From the NCBI GenBank assembly GCA_029881255.1, contig JAOUMY010000005.1, positions 1 to 64,000 of the forward strand: a stretch of 64,000 nt of DNA. Reading direction: 5' to 3'. A program made the position numbers and the translations under genes. A model generated the notes under the pieces. The model was not told the origin of the DNA. It made no database searches and saw nothing but the letters and a program-made list of their open reading frames with translations. The DNA comes from Gammaproteobacteria bacterium (GTDB lineage Bacteria; Pseudomonadota; Gammaproteobacteria; S012-40). The stretch's first letter is position 1, and every line of letters starts with the position of its first letter. This document shows positions 35,978 through 43,948 of the stretch, piece by piece.

Positions 35978-36568
35978 ATGAAAAACCCACTAACTTTTAT
36001 GCTTATCATAGGCTTGTCAATTTTTGCCGCCAACGCGCAGGCGGCGACAGCGGTCTTCGCCGGTGGTTGCTTTTGGTGTATGGAATCGGATTTTGAAAAA
36101 GTCGATGGCGTTAGCGACGTTATCTCCGGCTTTACCGGCGGCACAATCCCTAATCCTACTTATAACGGCAACCACCAGGGCCACTATGAAGCGGTAAAAG
36201 TGACTTACGACCCGAACAAAGTCTCGTATCAACAATTACTGGACTACTACTGGGTCCACATCGATCCCTTCGATGATCGCGGCCAATTCTGCGACAAAGG
36301 ACACAGTTATCTCAGCGCCGTATTCGTCGCCAATGCCGAGGAAAGAAAACTGGCCGAGGCGTCAAAACAAAAAGTCGCTGCCCGCTTTCCCGATCAACGC
36401 GTCGTCACGCCCATACTGGACGCCTCGACGTTTTACCCTATCAAGGGCGAAGAAAGTTATCACCAGGATTACTACAAAAACAACTCTGTACGCTACAACT
36501 ATTATCGTTGGGCTTGTGGACGTGATCAGCGTCTGGAACAGATCTGGGGCGCAAAAAAATCTCATTAA
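35978..36568 (+). CDS. msrA: Periplasmic peptide methionine sulfoxide reductase A
   Basis: A 196-residue MsrA with a Sec signal peptide (cleavage near AQA-AT, about 22), so it repairs Met-S-sulfoxide in envelope proteins. The catalytic GGCFWCMES holds Cys31 as the nucleophile. GGTIPNPTYNGNHQGHYEAVKVTYDP, FDDRGQFCDKGHSYLSAVF and YHQDYYKNN complete the family pattern. C-terminal Cys in WACGRD may take part in recycling. Its promoter carries the 11-bp GTGA array found at the spondin and bufferin genes, which points to shared envelope-stress control. GAGAGGA stands 9 bp before the ATG. Confidence 0.95.
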   Translation: MKNPLTFMLIIGLSIFAANAQAATAVFAGGCFWCMESDFEKVDGVSDVISGFTGGTIPNPTYNGNHQGHYEAVKVTYDPNKVSYQQLLDYYWVHIDPFDDRGQFCDKGHSYLSAVFVANAEERKLAEASKQKVAARFPDQRVVTPILDASTFYPIKGEESYHQDYYKNNSVRYNYYRWACGRDQRLEQIWGAKKSH

Positions 36569-36597
36569 AACGGTATATGCGCGCGCATGGATGCGCC

Positions 36598-37521
36598 TTA
36601 TCGCCTAGCGTAACGCTCCAGCGCCGTCACTCTATCCACCGGCAGGCGCGGTAATTTTCCGCCATAAATCTGCTCCTGCAAAAATGCCATTTCAGCGTCT
36701 AATTCACTTTCCGGAATCTCGCAATACCAGGCCTTGCGCATATCGTTTTCACCGGTAGACCAACGATAGCCGCGTGATTTGAGTTTGTCTTTTTTCTCGA
36801 AAGGCGCGCGCTCCGCCCATAGACGCGCCATCACTGTGGCCGAATTATCGAGCAGTCGTTTGAGCACCGGTTCACCGGAGGCCGGGAGACGTTGCGCCAG
36901 TATTTCGATTCCCGCATAACAGTCCACGGTAGCGCGATGTCCCTCGTAGAAAAATCCGTATTTAAAACCGAGGTACTCCAGCTTAACGCCTTCCATACCC
37001 TCTTCGTTCCAGTTGATGTCATTGATCGAACAGGCCCAGGCAATTTTTTTAAAACCCTCAGATTGCCCTTCGACAAAAGGACGATCGAATCCCGCATTGT
37101 GGGCGATCACCAGATTGGCGGTGGCCAACATGTCTTCAACCGCCTGCCAGTCTATCGCCTGGCCTTTGACCATTTCATCGGTGATATGGGTGATCTGGGT
37201 AATATGCGGCGGAATCGGAAAACCCGGATCCTGCAAGGCGTTCAGCGCAGGCAATACGCGGTAGATTCGCCCCTCGGCATCATACTCAAAAGGCACCATC
37301 GCGATTTCAATAATCTTCTCTTTTTTCGCGTCAAAGCCCGTGGTTTCGGTATCGAGATAGATGGCGATTTTTTTCTCGCCCTCGCCGCTATGGTAACTTT
37401 CCACCGGATTCAGGCGACGCAATACCCGGTATTCCCCACCTGCCTCAAGCGCATCAATCATCGCCTGCGGCGTCGGTGCTTTCGTGTCTTCGGCACTAAA
37501 ACCGATTTCCAGCTGTTCCAT
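36598..37521 (-). CDS. DEDDh 3'-5' exonuclease (DnaQ-like)
   Basis: A 307-residue cytoplasmic protein. The exonuclease domain (about 50-210) has LDTETTG (Exo I), the HITDEM region with HNAGFDRPF (Exo II) and HRATVDCYAG (Exo III with the catalytic His). The C-terminal 90 residues are charged, with a GYRWSTGENDMRKAWYCEI segment typical of stand-alone DnaQ-like exonucleases. It is not the polymerase III epsilon subunit of usual length. It is divergent from the bufferin operon and convergent with msrA. GGAAGGG precedes the ATG. Confidence 0.9.
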   Translation of the reverse strand: MEQLEIGFSAEDTKAPTPQAMIDALEAGGEYRVLRRLNPVESYHSGEGEKKIAIYLDTETTGFDAKKEKIIEIAMVPFEYDAEGRIYRVLPALNALQDPGFPIPPHITQITHITDEMVKGQAIDWQAVEDMLATANLVIAHNAGFDRPFVEGQSEGFKKIAWACSINDINWNEEGMEGVKLEYLGFKYGFFYEGHRATVDCYAGIEILAQRLPASGEPVLKRLLDNSATVMARLWAERAPFEKKDKLKSRGYRWSTGENDMRKAWYCEIPESELDAEMAFLQEQIYGGKLPRLPVDRVTALERYARR

Positions 37522-37597
37522 TAAACTGCCCTTCCGGTAAACCGCGCTTCTAGTATTTGCCCGGCATTATACAACGAGTACCGGGAAACCCCTATTT

Positions 37598-37651
37598 GTG
37601 ACTTTTGCGTGAGATTTGCGTGATACCTATGCCGCAACTACCTCGTAGGAT
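37598..37651 (+). promoter_or_regulatory. Three-copy 11-bp GTGA operator and -10 box before bufferin operon
   Basis: Repeats start at 37598 (GTGACTTTTGC), 37609 (GTGAGATTTGC) and 37620 (GTGATACCTAT), exactly 11 bp apart; a fourth unit position at 37631 is degenerate. The -10-like TAGGAT at 37646-37651 lies 15 bp after that fourth position, exactly as in the spondin promoter. The inferred transcript start near 37658 falls just before the first leader hairpin, which supports the -10 call. Confidence 0.7.
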
Positions 37652-37660
37652 GTGTTTCAA

Positions 37661-37740
37661 CGATTTGACGACAGCTCAAATCGCTGTAACGAAGCCCAGG
37701 CACTTACGTCTATGCCTGGAAGCAAGGGAGACCACCTTGC
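37661..37740 (+). other. Three consecutive hairpins in bufferin mRNA leader
   Basis: Hairpin 1 is CGATTTGA/TCAAATCG (37661-37683), hairpin 2 CCAGGCA/TGCCTGG (37696-37719) and hairpin 3 GCAAGG/CCTTGC (37722-37740). All are perfect stems. The first starts within a few bases of the inferred 5' end of the transcript, where it could protect the message from decay. None overlaps the ribosome site at 37761. It does not match a riboswitch class I know. Confidence 0.6.
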
Positions 37741-37772
37741 ATGAATGACGACTCAGTAACAGGAGAATGATT

Positions 37773-38039
37773 GTGGCTAAAACAGTTAAAACTACAGGTG
37801 TCGCTATTGCTGCAGCAGCGGCGGGTTTAATCATGGCTGGTTGCGCCAGTTCCGGCGGATCCATGGGCAATATGGCCATGAGTGGCGATGTACATTGCGC
37901 GGGTGTTAATGGCTGCAAAGGCAAGACCTCTTGCAAGAGCGCCAAAAACGACTGTAAAGGCAAAAACAGCTGTAAAGGCCAGGGTTGGTTGAGCATGAGC
38001 AAGAGCGACTGCGACGCCAAGGGCGGCGAAGTGATTTAA
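37773..38039 (+). CDS. bufA1: BufA1-type bufferin precursor (RiPP metallophore)
   Basis: An 88-residue precursor. The GTG at 37773 is chosen because AGGAG stands 7 bp before it; an ATG at 37767 is too close to it. The leader TTGVAIAAAAAGLIMAGCAS ends in a lipobox-like MAGC, unlike a simple Sec signal. The core has the bufferin pattern: VHCAGVNGCKGKTSC, KSAKNDCKGKNSCKGQGW and a final SDCDAKGGEV. In characterised bufferins, core cysteines are turned into thiooxazoles by the MNIO enzyme BufB with BufC, and the product binds copper in the periplasm. Six core Cys are present. bufB and bufC follow. Confidence 0.88.
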   Translation: MAKTVKTTGVAIAAAAAGLIMAGCASSGGSMGNMAMSGDVHCAGVNGCKGKTSCKSAKNDCKGKNSCKGQGWLSMSKSDCDAKGGEVI

Positions 38040-38051
38040 ACGCGGTGGGCT

Positions 38052-38092
38052 GAGGAGGACTTGCCGGGCGTAAATCAACCGGCATCCTCCTC
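38052..38092 (+). terminator. Long hairpin between bufA1 and bufB
   Basis: GAGGAGGA (38052-38059) pairs with TCCTCCTC (38085-38092), and TGCCGG pairs with CCGGCA inside it, giving about 14 bp with a 2-nt bulge. The tail GCATTTTGC is short of U, so it is probably a partial terminator or processing-site protector that gives more precursor than enzyme. It ends 11 bp before the bufB ATG and may limit ribosome access there. Confidence 0.7.
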
Positions 38093-38103
38093 GCATTTTG
38101 CAC

Positions 38104-38964
38104 ATGACAACATCACAACGCTATCCCACTCTCGGTTTCGGACTGGGTCTACGCACGGACCATTACCAGCAGGTACTGGATACCCTTCCGTCGGTCGACT
38201 GGTTCGAGATCATTAGCGAGAATTATCTGGTGCCTGGGGGCAAGCCTCTGCACTTTCTCGATCGTATACGCGCCGATTACCCGATGGTAATGCACGGCGT
38301 TTCGATGTCGATCGGTGGCAGCGAGCCACTCAATCTCGACTATCTCAAACAACTCAAGCAACTCGCCCAGCGGATTGACGCCGGATGGATTTCAGATCAT
38401 TTGTGCTGGACGGGTTTTGGTCGCCACAACGCCCATGACTTGCTACCACTGCCCTATTCAGAAGAGGCGTTGAATTACGTCTCTCAACGCATCCAACAGG
38501 TACAGGACATACTGGGCCGACGCATACTGATAGAAAATGTCTCCAGCTATGTCGAGTTTAACGATTCGCAAATGAGTGAATGGGATTTCGTGGTGCAAGT
38601 CGCTGAACGTAGCGACTGTTTACTACTCGTTGACGTAAACAATATCTATGTCAGCGCGCGCAATCACCAGTTCGACGCGCGCGAATATATCGATGCGATT
38701 CCAACACATCGTGTACAACAGATTCACCTCGCCGGACATACCGATTGCGGGACGCATATTATCGATACCCATGATGAACCGGTGTGTGACGATGTATGGC
38801 AGCTCTATGCCTATGCCATCAAACGCTTCGGCGAAGTGTCGACCATGATTGAAAGAGACGATAACATCCCGCCGTTAGAAACACTGCTTGATGAGCTAGA
38901 TGAGGCGCGCAGATTGGCTGAAGAAACATTAGCCGAATCTACGGCAAAAGAGCTTAGCGCATGA
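38104..38964 (+). CDS. bufB: BufB-type MNIO enzyme (DUF692)
   Basis: A 286-residue TIM-barrel multinuclear non-haem iron oxygenase that modifies cysteines of the bufferin precursor. Metal and family motifs are all present: GFGLGLR at the start, [55 protein letters not shown] and DTHDEPV. The ATG at 38104 is used; upstream in-frame codons are not ATG. No good ribosome site is visible, and the hairpin just upstream may limit its output. It overlaps bufC by 4 bp. Confidence 0.95.
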   Translation: MTTSQRYPTLGFGLGLRTDHYQQVLDTLPSVDWFEIISENYLVPGGKPLHFLDRIRADYPMVMHGVSMSIGGSEPLNLDYLKQLKQLAQRIDAGWISDHLCWTGFGRHNAHDLLPLPYSEEALNYVSQRIQQVQDILGRRILIENVSSYVEFNDSQMSEWDFVVQVAERSDCLLLVDVNNIYVSARNHQFDAREYIDAIPTHRVQQIHLAGHTDCGTHIIDTHDEPVCDDVWQLYAYAIKRFGEVSTMIERDDNIPPLETLLDELDEARRLAEETLAESTAKELSA

Positions 38965-39731
38965 GTACGCTCACCGAACTGCAAAGACAGTTTTACCAAG
39001 GTGTCGTCAATCTCGATGCTAAAGCGGAATCCATTATTGTCGACGGCGGTGCACTCGATGCCAGGCAACGCATGTTTATCTACGCCGAGGCCTATCGGCT
39101 ACGTCTGATCGAGGCCTTGGACGACACTTATCCCGCTGTGCATACCTTGATGGGCGATGAAGACTTTGAACAGGTGTGCAGCAGCTATATCGACGCCCAT
39201 CCTTCAACGCATTTTTCGATACGCTATTTTGGCAATCATTTCAGCCAATTTCTGGCGCACAATTTCAACTTGTCGCACCGCGAACTCTTGAGTGAAATGG
39301 CCTATTTTGAATGGCAGCTTCGCGATGTCTTCGATGCGCAAAACGACGAGGCGCTTACGCTGGCGCACTTGGGTAACGTTGCAGCGGAGGACTGGCCTGA
39401 GCTATGTTTTCAAACACGCGCGGCCGTGCGTATGCTTAGCCTGCACTGGAATGTACCGATTTTGTGGAAGGCCGCTGAGCAAGAAGCTGAACCACAAATA
39501 CCGCACAGGGAAGACAAGGCGCTCAATTGGTTGATCTGGCGTCCCGAATTGGAAACCCTTTTTCGCTCGCTTTCCGTTACGGAAGCGCGCGCGCTATCGG
39601 CTCTGCGCGAAGGCCAGAATTTTGCAGGTATATGTGAGGCGATTGGTGGTGAGGAATCTACTGCTGCGCAAACCGCAGCGATGTATCTGCAGCAATGGAT
39701 AAACAGTGGTCTTTTGGCCGCGCCTGTGTAG
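38961..39731 (+). CDS. bufC: BufC-type partner protein (DUF2063)
   Basis: A 256-residue protein that recruits the precursor to the MNIO enzyme in bufferin pathways. The N-terminal domain has [43 protein letters not shown] and [13 protein letters not shown], typical of the DUF2063/BufC family. The C-terminal half (about 140-255) is a winged-helix-like or RRE-like region ([18 protein letters not shown]). The ATGA overlap with bufB couples translation. No doxX-like gene follows, so the local operon ends here. Confidence 0.92.
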   Translation: MSTLTELQRQFYQGVVNLDAKAESIIVDGGALDARQRMFIYAEAYRLRLIEALDDTYPAVHTLMGDEDFEQVCSSYIDAHPSTHFSIRYFGNHFSQFLAHNFNLSHRELLSEMAYFEWQLRDVFDAQNDEALTLAHLGNVAAEDWPELCFQTRAAVRMLSLHWNVPILWKAAEQEAEPQIPHREDKALNWLIWRPELETLFRSLSVTEARALSALREGQNFAGICEAIGGEESTAAQTAAMYLQQWINSGLLAAPV

Positions 39732-39867
39732 TCACCGATTGCGGAACAACAATTTCGTTACTTCAGGAAACGCCTGACCGGAAAACTTTGTACACTCCTG
39801 CTTGCAACTCCTTCGTGATTACTTTTCCCTACTTTCACCGCCACACCACTCAAGCCGAGCGTTTTTC

Positions 39868-39895
39868 CACCTGCGCTTGTATGCAAGCACAGGTG
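39868..39895. terminator. Hairpin between convergent bufC and arsM-like genes
   Basis: CACCTG-c-GCTTG/CAAGC-a-CAGGTG forms an 11-bp stem with one mismatch and a 4-nt loop, in the gap between the convergent bufC and arsM-like genes. Neither side has a strong T-run, so it may protect 3' ends rather than act as a classic terminator. Confidence 0.5.
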
Positions 39896-39907
39896 ATCTA
39901 ATAAACA

Positions 39908-40948
39908 CTAACAGCACGCCCCACTCGCGCAATCATCCCCCGCATCCGCTGTTCCAGTACTGCAGTCAAACAAACCATAATGCACCGATGTATCACCCTC
40001 CACACGAAAGTGATCGCGGAAACGCGTGTCCTGCAACATCATCGCGGTATTGGAACAAACCAACATTGGTCTACCCTTTTCAAAACGGTGATGATCATCG
40101 AGTTCAAAAAATATTGGATGGTTTTCCATAGTGCCTTTATACCAGGCCACTTGACCATAGTCTTCGCAACGGTCTTCCAGAGGTAATTTGAATGCACGTA
40201 CGGTAATTGAATAAAAACGCGCGCCGGCAACTTTTTCCGCGATCTCGGGATTGGTGATCTGGATTTCCGATTGTTTGATCTGACGAAAATCGCTACAACC
40301 TAAATTCGCTACCAAACGACGAAAGTCTTCGATATACATTGCACCGCCCAAACACTCACCGAGCAATACCTGGTCTTCGCGACAAGCCTGGGGCAAACGG
40401 CGATCGCAGAACACATCGGAAAAATACAATTCCCCACCCGGCTTTAACACGCGGAATATTTCTTTAAACACCTGCTCTTTTTCAGGCGAGAGATTGACCA
40501 CACAATTCGATACCACCAGATCGACAGATTCACTGGCGATGTCGGCGGCTTCCAGATCCTCGATATAACCTTTTACGAAAGAGACATTGCTTCGGTCGTA
40601 GCCAAAACGTTGCATCTGCGTATCGGTGTGGCGGCGTGCGACTTCCAACTGCTCGTCGGTCATATCGATACCCATCACCTGGCCGTCTTGGCCGACCAAT
40701 TGTGATAACAAAAAGACATCACGCCCGGTGCCACAACCCAGATCGAGCACGGTGAGCCCTTGCAAACATTCCGGGATAGGCGCGCCGCAGCCATAGAAGC
40801 GTTCGAGAATTTCCTTATCGATGTTGCGTATCAAGGTCGTGAGATGCCTGGGCATGGTATCCACGGCGCAGCACGCGGATGTCTGTAAATCGTTCTTGGT
40901 TTTCAGAACCTTGCCATAGTAGTCCTGGACTTTTTCGAGATGATTCAT
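39908..40948 (-). CDS. arsM: Arsenite methyltransferase-like protein
   Basis: About 346 residues from the ATG at 40948, behind AAGGG. A class I methyltransferase with VLDLGCGTGRDVFLLSQLVG (SAM site). Cysteines are placed as in ArsM: the SACCA pair near the N-terminus, SNCVVNLSPEKE and the GECLGGA segment. It would methylate As(III) with SAM to methylarsenicals. The start YYGKVLKTKNDLQTSACCA is typical of ArsM-like enzymes. Unusually, the C-terminus ends in a Cys-rich tail (DDCASGACC). No arsR or arsenite pump gene is adjacent. It is convergent with the bufferin operon. Confidence 0.85.
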   Translation of the reverse strand: MNHLEKVQDYYGKVLKTKNDLQTSACCAVDTMPRHLTTLIRNIDKEILERFYGCGAPIPECLQGLTVLDLGCGTGRDVFLLSQLVGQDGQVMGIDMTDEQLEVARRHTDTQMQRFGYDRSNVSFVKGYIEDLEAADIASESVDLVVSNCVVNLSPEKEQVFKEIFRVLKPGGELYFSDVFCDRRLPQACREDQVLLGECLGGAMYIEDFRRLVANLGCSDFRQIKQSEIQITNPEIAEKVAGARFYSITVRAFKLPLEDRCEDYGQVAWYKGTMENHPIFFELDDHHRFEKGRPMLVCSNTAMMLQDTRFRDHFRVEGDTSVHYGLFDCSTGTADAGDDCASGACC

Positions 40949-40987
40949 AAATAACCCTTCACACAATGGATACACGATTAGCGACAA

Positions 40988-41243
40988 AAACTGGCGCTCA
41001 TGGTTTGAAATTCATGTGGTTTAAAGACGTAAACTAAGCGGCAATGTTACATGCCGAATGGGAGACTTTAAATAGCTCAGCCTATCCCTCGAATAAGAAA
41101 CGCACCGGTCAAAACGCCGTGTTTACCGGTCTTAGACAGGGCTCTACACCCGCGGGCGAACAACGAAACACCGGTGTTGCAGCGATACCTGAATGCCCTC
41201 CGGTCCGGGAATTGCTACCTCCTTCCCACAAGGAGTTTCCCCC
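40988..41243 (+). other. Long, possibly structured leader before amn
   Basis: About 250 bp precede the amn ATG without a convincing gene. Several complementary pieces occur, such as CACCGGT near 41102, ACCGGTC near 41127 and ACACCGGTGTT near 41169, so a folded leader is possible. A 68-codon frame from 41044 lacks a ribosome site and coding character. No known riboswitch consensus is recognised. Confidence 0.35.
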
Positions 41244-42017
41244 ATGCTGACCTATGATGAAATTGTAAGCAACTGGTTACCCCGTTACACCGGAATGGAG
41301 ATCGACCAATTCGGTGACTATATTTTACTAACCAACTTTTCCAGCTATGTTGAAAAATTCGCCGAGCGCTTCAACGCCGACATCTACGGCGAAGGTCGAC
41401 CGATGCAAGCGGTTACGAACAATAAAGGACTGAGCATCATCAACTTCGGCATCGGCTCACCCAATGCCGCGACGATCATGGATTTGCTCAGCGCCCGCAT
41501 GCCAAAAGGGGTGTTGTTTCTCGGCAAGTGCGGCGGACTAAAGCGGACCACAGAAATCGGACACTTTGTGTTACCCATCGCAGCAATACGCGGCGAAGGT
41601 ACCAGTAACGACTATTTTCCGCCCGAGGTGCCGGCGCTACCGTCGTTTAAATTACACAAATTTGTTTCGCAAACCATAAGTGAATATGGTCACGAATATC
41701 GCAGCGGCGTGGTTTACACGACTAATCGTCGAGTATGGGAACACGATACGGATTTTAAAGAACGCCTGCGCGGCCTGCGTACCGTCGCCATTGATATGGA
41801 AACAGCGACCGTATTTATCGTGGGTCATGCCAATGAGATTTCGCGCGGCGCCTTGCTACTGGTCTCCGATGTGCCGGTAATACCGGAAGGCGTCAAGACC
41901 GAGGAATCGGATCGCAAGGTCACCCAAAAGTGGGCCGACATCCATCTCAATATCGGCATAGACGCGATGACGGGAATCGGCAGCAAGGGCGAGAAGATCA
42001 AACACTTTACGTTTTGA
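41244..42017 (+). CDS. amn: AMP nucleosidase (short form)
   Basis: A 257-residue enzyme of the purine nucleoside phosphorylase fold that splits AMP into adenine and ribose 5-phosphate. Features are NFGIGSPNAATIMDLLSA, VLFLGKCGGLKRTTEIGHFVLPIAAIRGEGTSNDYFPPEVPALP, the substrate segment AIDMETATVFIVG and LLVSDVPVIPEGVKTEESD. It is the short single-domain form; E. coli Amn has an extra N-terminal domain. The ATG at 41244 follows AAGGAG at good distance. It is convergent with the repeat lipoprotein, with 7 bp between. Confidence 0.9.
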   Translation: MLTYDEIVSNWLPRYTGMEIDQFGDYILLTNFSSYVEKFAERFNADIYGEGRPMQAVTNNKGLSIINFGIGSPNAATIMDLLSARMPKGVLFLGKCGGLKRTTEIGHFVLPIAAIRGEGTSNDYFPPEVPALPSFKLHKFVSQTISEYGHEYRSGVVYTTNRRVWEHDTDFKERLRGLRTVAIDMETATVFIVGHANEISRGALLLVSDVPVIPEGVKTEESDRKVTQKWADIHLNIGIDAMTGIGSKGEKIKHFTF

Positions 42018-42024
42018 ACCACGC

Positions 42025-43809
42025 TTACTGGCTTACGCTTATCGCCCCCGCCTGTACCGAGATTGTCATCGGATCTAGCCATGCATCGCGTTTTATATCC
42101 AACGCTGTCGCTTCCAGATAATAGTTATTCGCCACAGGCGTGTTTGCATCGACAGTCAAGACAACGCTTATTTCGCCCGAAGTCTCCAGAGCATCGACTG
42201 CTGCATACTGCACCCGGGCGTATACGTCTTGTCCATCACTCAATTCCAGTAGCAAATCGTGCGTGGAAAAATCCACGCCCGAATACGTCAGCGTTGCCGT
42301 GATTTCCCCACCGGCGTTTACCGTCGTCGCGAAGTTGCTAATGCCTAACACCGGAGGCGCAACACTATTCGCGCTTATCTGTACCGGGTTGCCTGCGGAT
42401 TTTACCACCAGGGTACGCGGGTCACTCCAGCCGTCACGCAATTTATCCAGCGCCACCAATTCGATATAACAGTCGCTACAAGGCTGCGTCTGCCAGGCGA
42501 CCGGAATATTGAGTGTTAAGGTCGACTGTGCATCACCTTGAACAATTTCCATAGCGCTTTTTGTTTCCTGCGCGTTACGTAGCACTATCTGCAGACTATG
42601 GGTATTGAAATCCACCTGACTATAACTAATGTCGACGGACAAATAGTTTCCGCTGACAATTTGTTGCGTATACGTGTCGATACTCAATTGCGGTAAGGCG
42701 ACACTCGACGCAGTCACTGTGACCGGACTCGACACTAATTCCTGGGAATAAATCGCCTGACCACTGCTGGCGGCGTCCAGAGAAACCATCGCCCACCCCA
42801 ACACATAATCCTGCGCTGCCGCACTCGCCCAAGGCATGGGAATACGCAGTTGTTGCGCACCATCGGCCGCCGTAGGCAGGGCAACAAACTCATAGACACC
42901 ACTGCTGCTGCGCAGATAAACCTGTAATTCAAAACGGTCGAAAGCGACATTCTGGTGCGCGACATCAACGACAAAATAGTCACCGGCGGCGACGCTTGTT
43001 GCGGCCGGCGTCAAAGTAATTTGTGGTAAATCCGGGTTGGCCTGAATCTGCAAAACATATTGCTCAGATTCATGAAAAATCGTCATTGGACTGTCCCAGC
43101 CATCGGTCCGCGATACCACTGCCCAGGCCCAGCGATAACTACCTGCCGTGGTATCCATCGCCAGCGGAATCTGTAACTGCTGCGTACCGCTACCGCTCAC
43201 GTCCAGTTCCAGATCAAAACTGGCGCCGGAAGCATCCATGATGTAAACCAAAAACTGATGACTGGTGCTAGGCGGAATATTGCTATAGCCAATTTCGATA
43301 GTGGCAGGACTGCCTGCCGTCACCTGGCTATCCGCCTGCACAATCGTCACCGACGGAAACGGCACTGGAACACTGAGAGTAATCAACTGAGTATCGTCGA
43401 TAATCATGGTGCCGGGGTCATCCCAACCACCACTATTGGACACCGCCGCCACTGATACATAGTAATCGCTGCCAGCAGTCGCCTCCCAGTCTAAGGGAAT
43501 TCTCACCGAACTATTACCCGTTGCGGCGGTATGCGTTGTACTCTCCTGGCCAATGACGCTACTGGCGTTTTTGATTTCCACATACAGGGTGAACAGGGAG
43601 GGATCGACATTCTGATAGGAAAAACTGACATCGGCATAGCCACCTGCATTTATGCTCGTGCTATGACTCAAAACGCTTAAACTCATTCCATCATCGGTTT
43701 CCTGAGCAGGCGTAACGGTAACAGGTAAATTACAGGCGGAAAGGATGATGAATAAAAAGGCCAGCATGCACAAACGCTTAGCGCTCAGGCGTGAATGAAA
43801 CACTACCAT
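42025..43809 (-). CDS. Five-repeat beta-sandwich lipoprotein
   Basis: A 594-residue lipoprotein (lipobox IILSAC, Cys about 26). The mature part is five repeats of about 105-110 residues. Each has an N-terminal strand with an INAGGYADVSFSYQNV-like element, a central QQLQIPLAM-like strand, and a closing pattern of DGW then DP or SP (GGWDDPGTM, DGWDSPMTI, DGWSDPRTL, DAWLDPMTI). They look like Ig-type beta sandwiches, probably surface or periplasmic binding modules. One CSDC pair occurs in repeat four. The DGW-DP ending recalls blade endings in the multihaem proteins nearby, but homology is not claimed. GGGGAGTAT precedes the ATG. Confidence 0.8.
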   Translation of the reverse strand: MVVFHSRLSAKRLCMLAFLFIILSACNLPVTVTPAQETDDGMSLSVLSHSTSINAGGYADVSFSYQNVDPSLFTLYVEIKNASSVIGQESTTHTAATGNSSVRIPLDWEATAGSDYYVSVAAVSNSGGWDDPGTMIIDDTQLITLSVPVPFPSVTIVQADSQVTAGSPATIEIGYSNIPPSTSHQFLVYIMDASGASFDLELDVSGSGTQQLQIPLAMDTTAGSYRWAWAVVSRTDGWDSPMTIFHESEQYVLQIQANPDLPQITLTPAATSVAAGDYFVVDVAHQNVAFDRFELQVYLRSSSGVYEFVALPTAADGAQQLRIPMPWASAAAQDYVLGWAMVSLDAASSGQAIYSQELVSSPVTVTASSVALPQLSIDTYTQQIVSGNYLSVDISYSQVDFNTHSLQIVLRNAQETKSAMEIVQGDAQSTLTLNIPVAWQTQPCSDCYIELVALDKLRDGWSDPRTLVVKSAGNPVQISANSVAPPVLGISNFATTVNAGGEITATLTYSGVDFSTHDLLLELSDGQDVYARVQYAAVDALETSGEISVVLTVDANTPVANNYYLEATALDIKRDAWLDPMTISVQAGAISVSQ

Positions 43810-43948
43810 ATACTCCCCATATCAACGGTCTGCCGTTGTCTTTTGTTGTATTTGCCCGGCTATTATAGGCTAGCTGACAAGGCAAAAATAGCGGGACGAG
43901 GAGATATGGAATGCTTCCAGATATTCAAATAATCAGGCGTCCTGGCAA

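Noticed and set aside
35978-36568. Selenocysteine form of MsrA
   Set aside because: The active site GGCFWC is encoded with ordinary Cys codons and the frame has no internal TGA.
41044-41250. 68-codon frame upstream of amn
   Set aside because: It has no ribosome site, overlaps the amn start region and has Pro/Ser-rich, pattern-free residues. Leader RNA is more likely.
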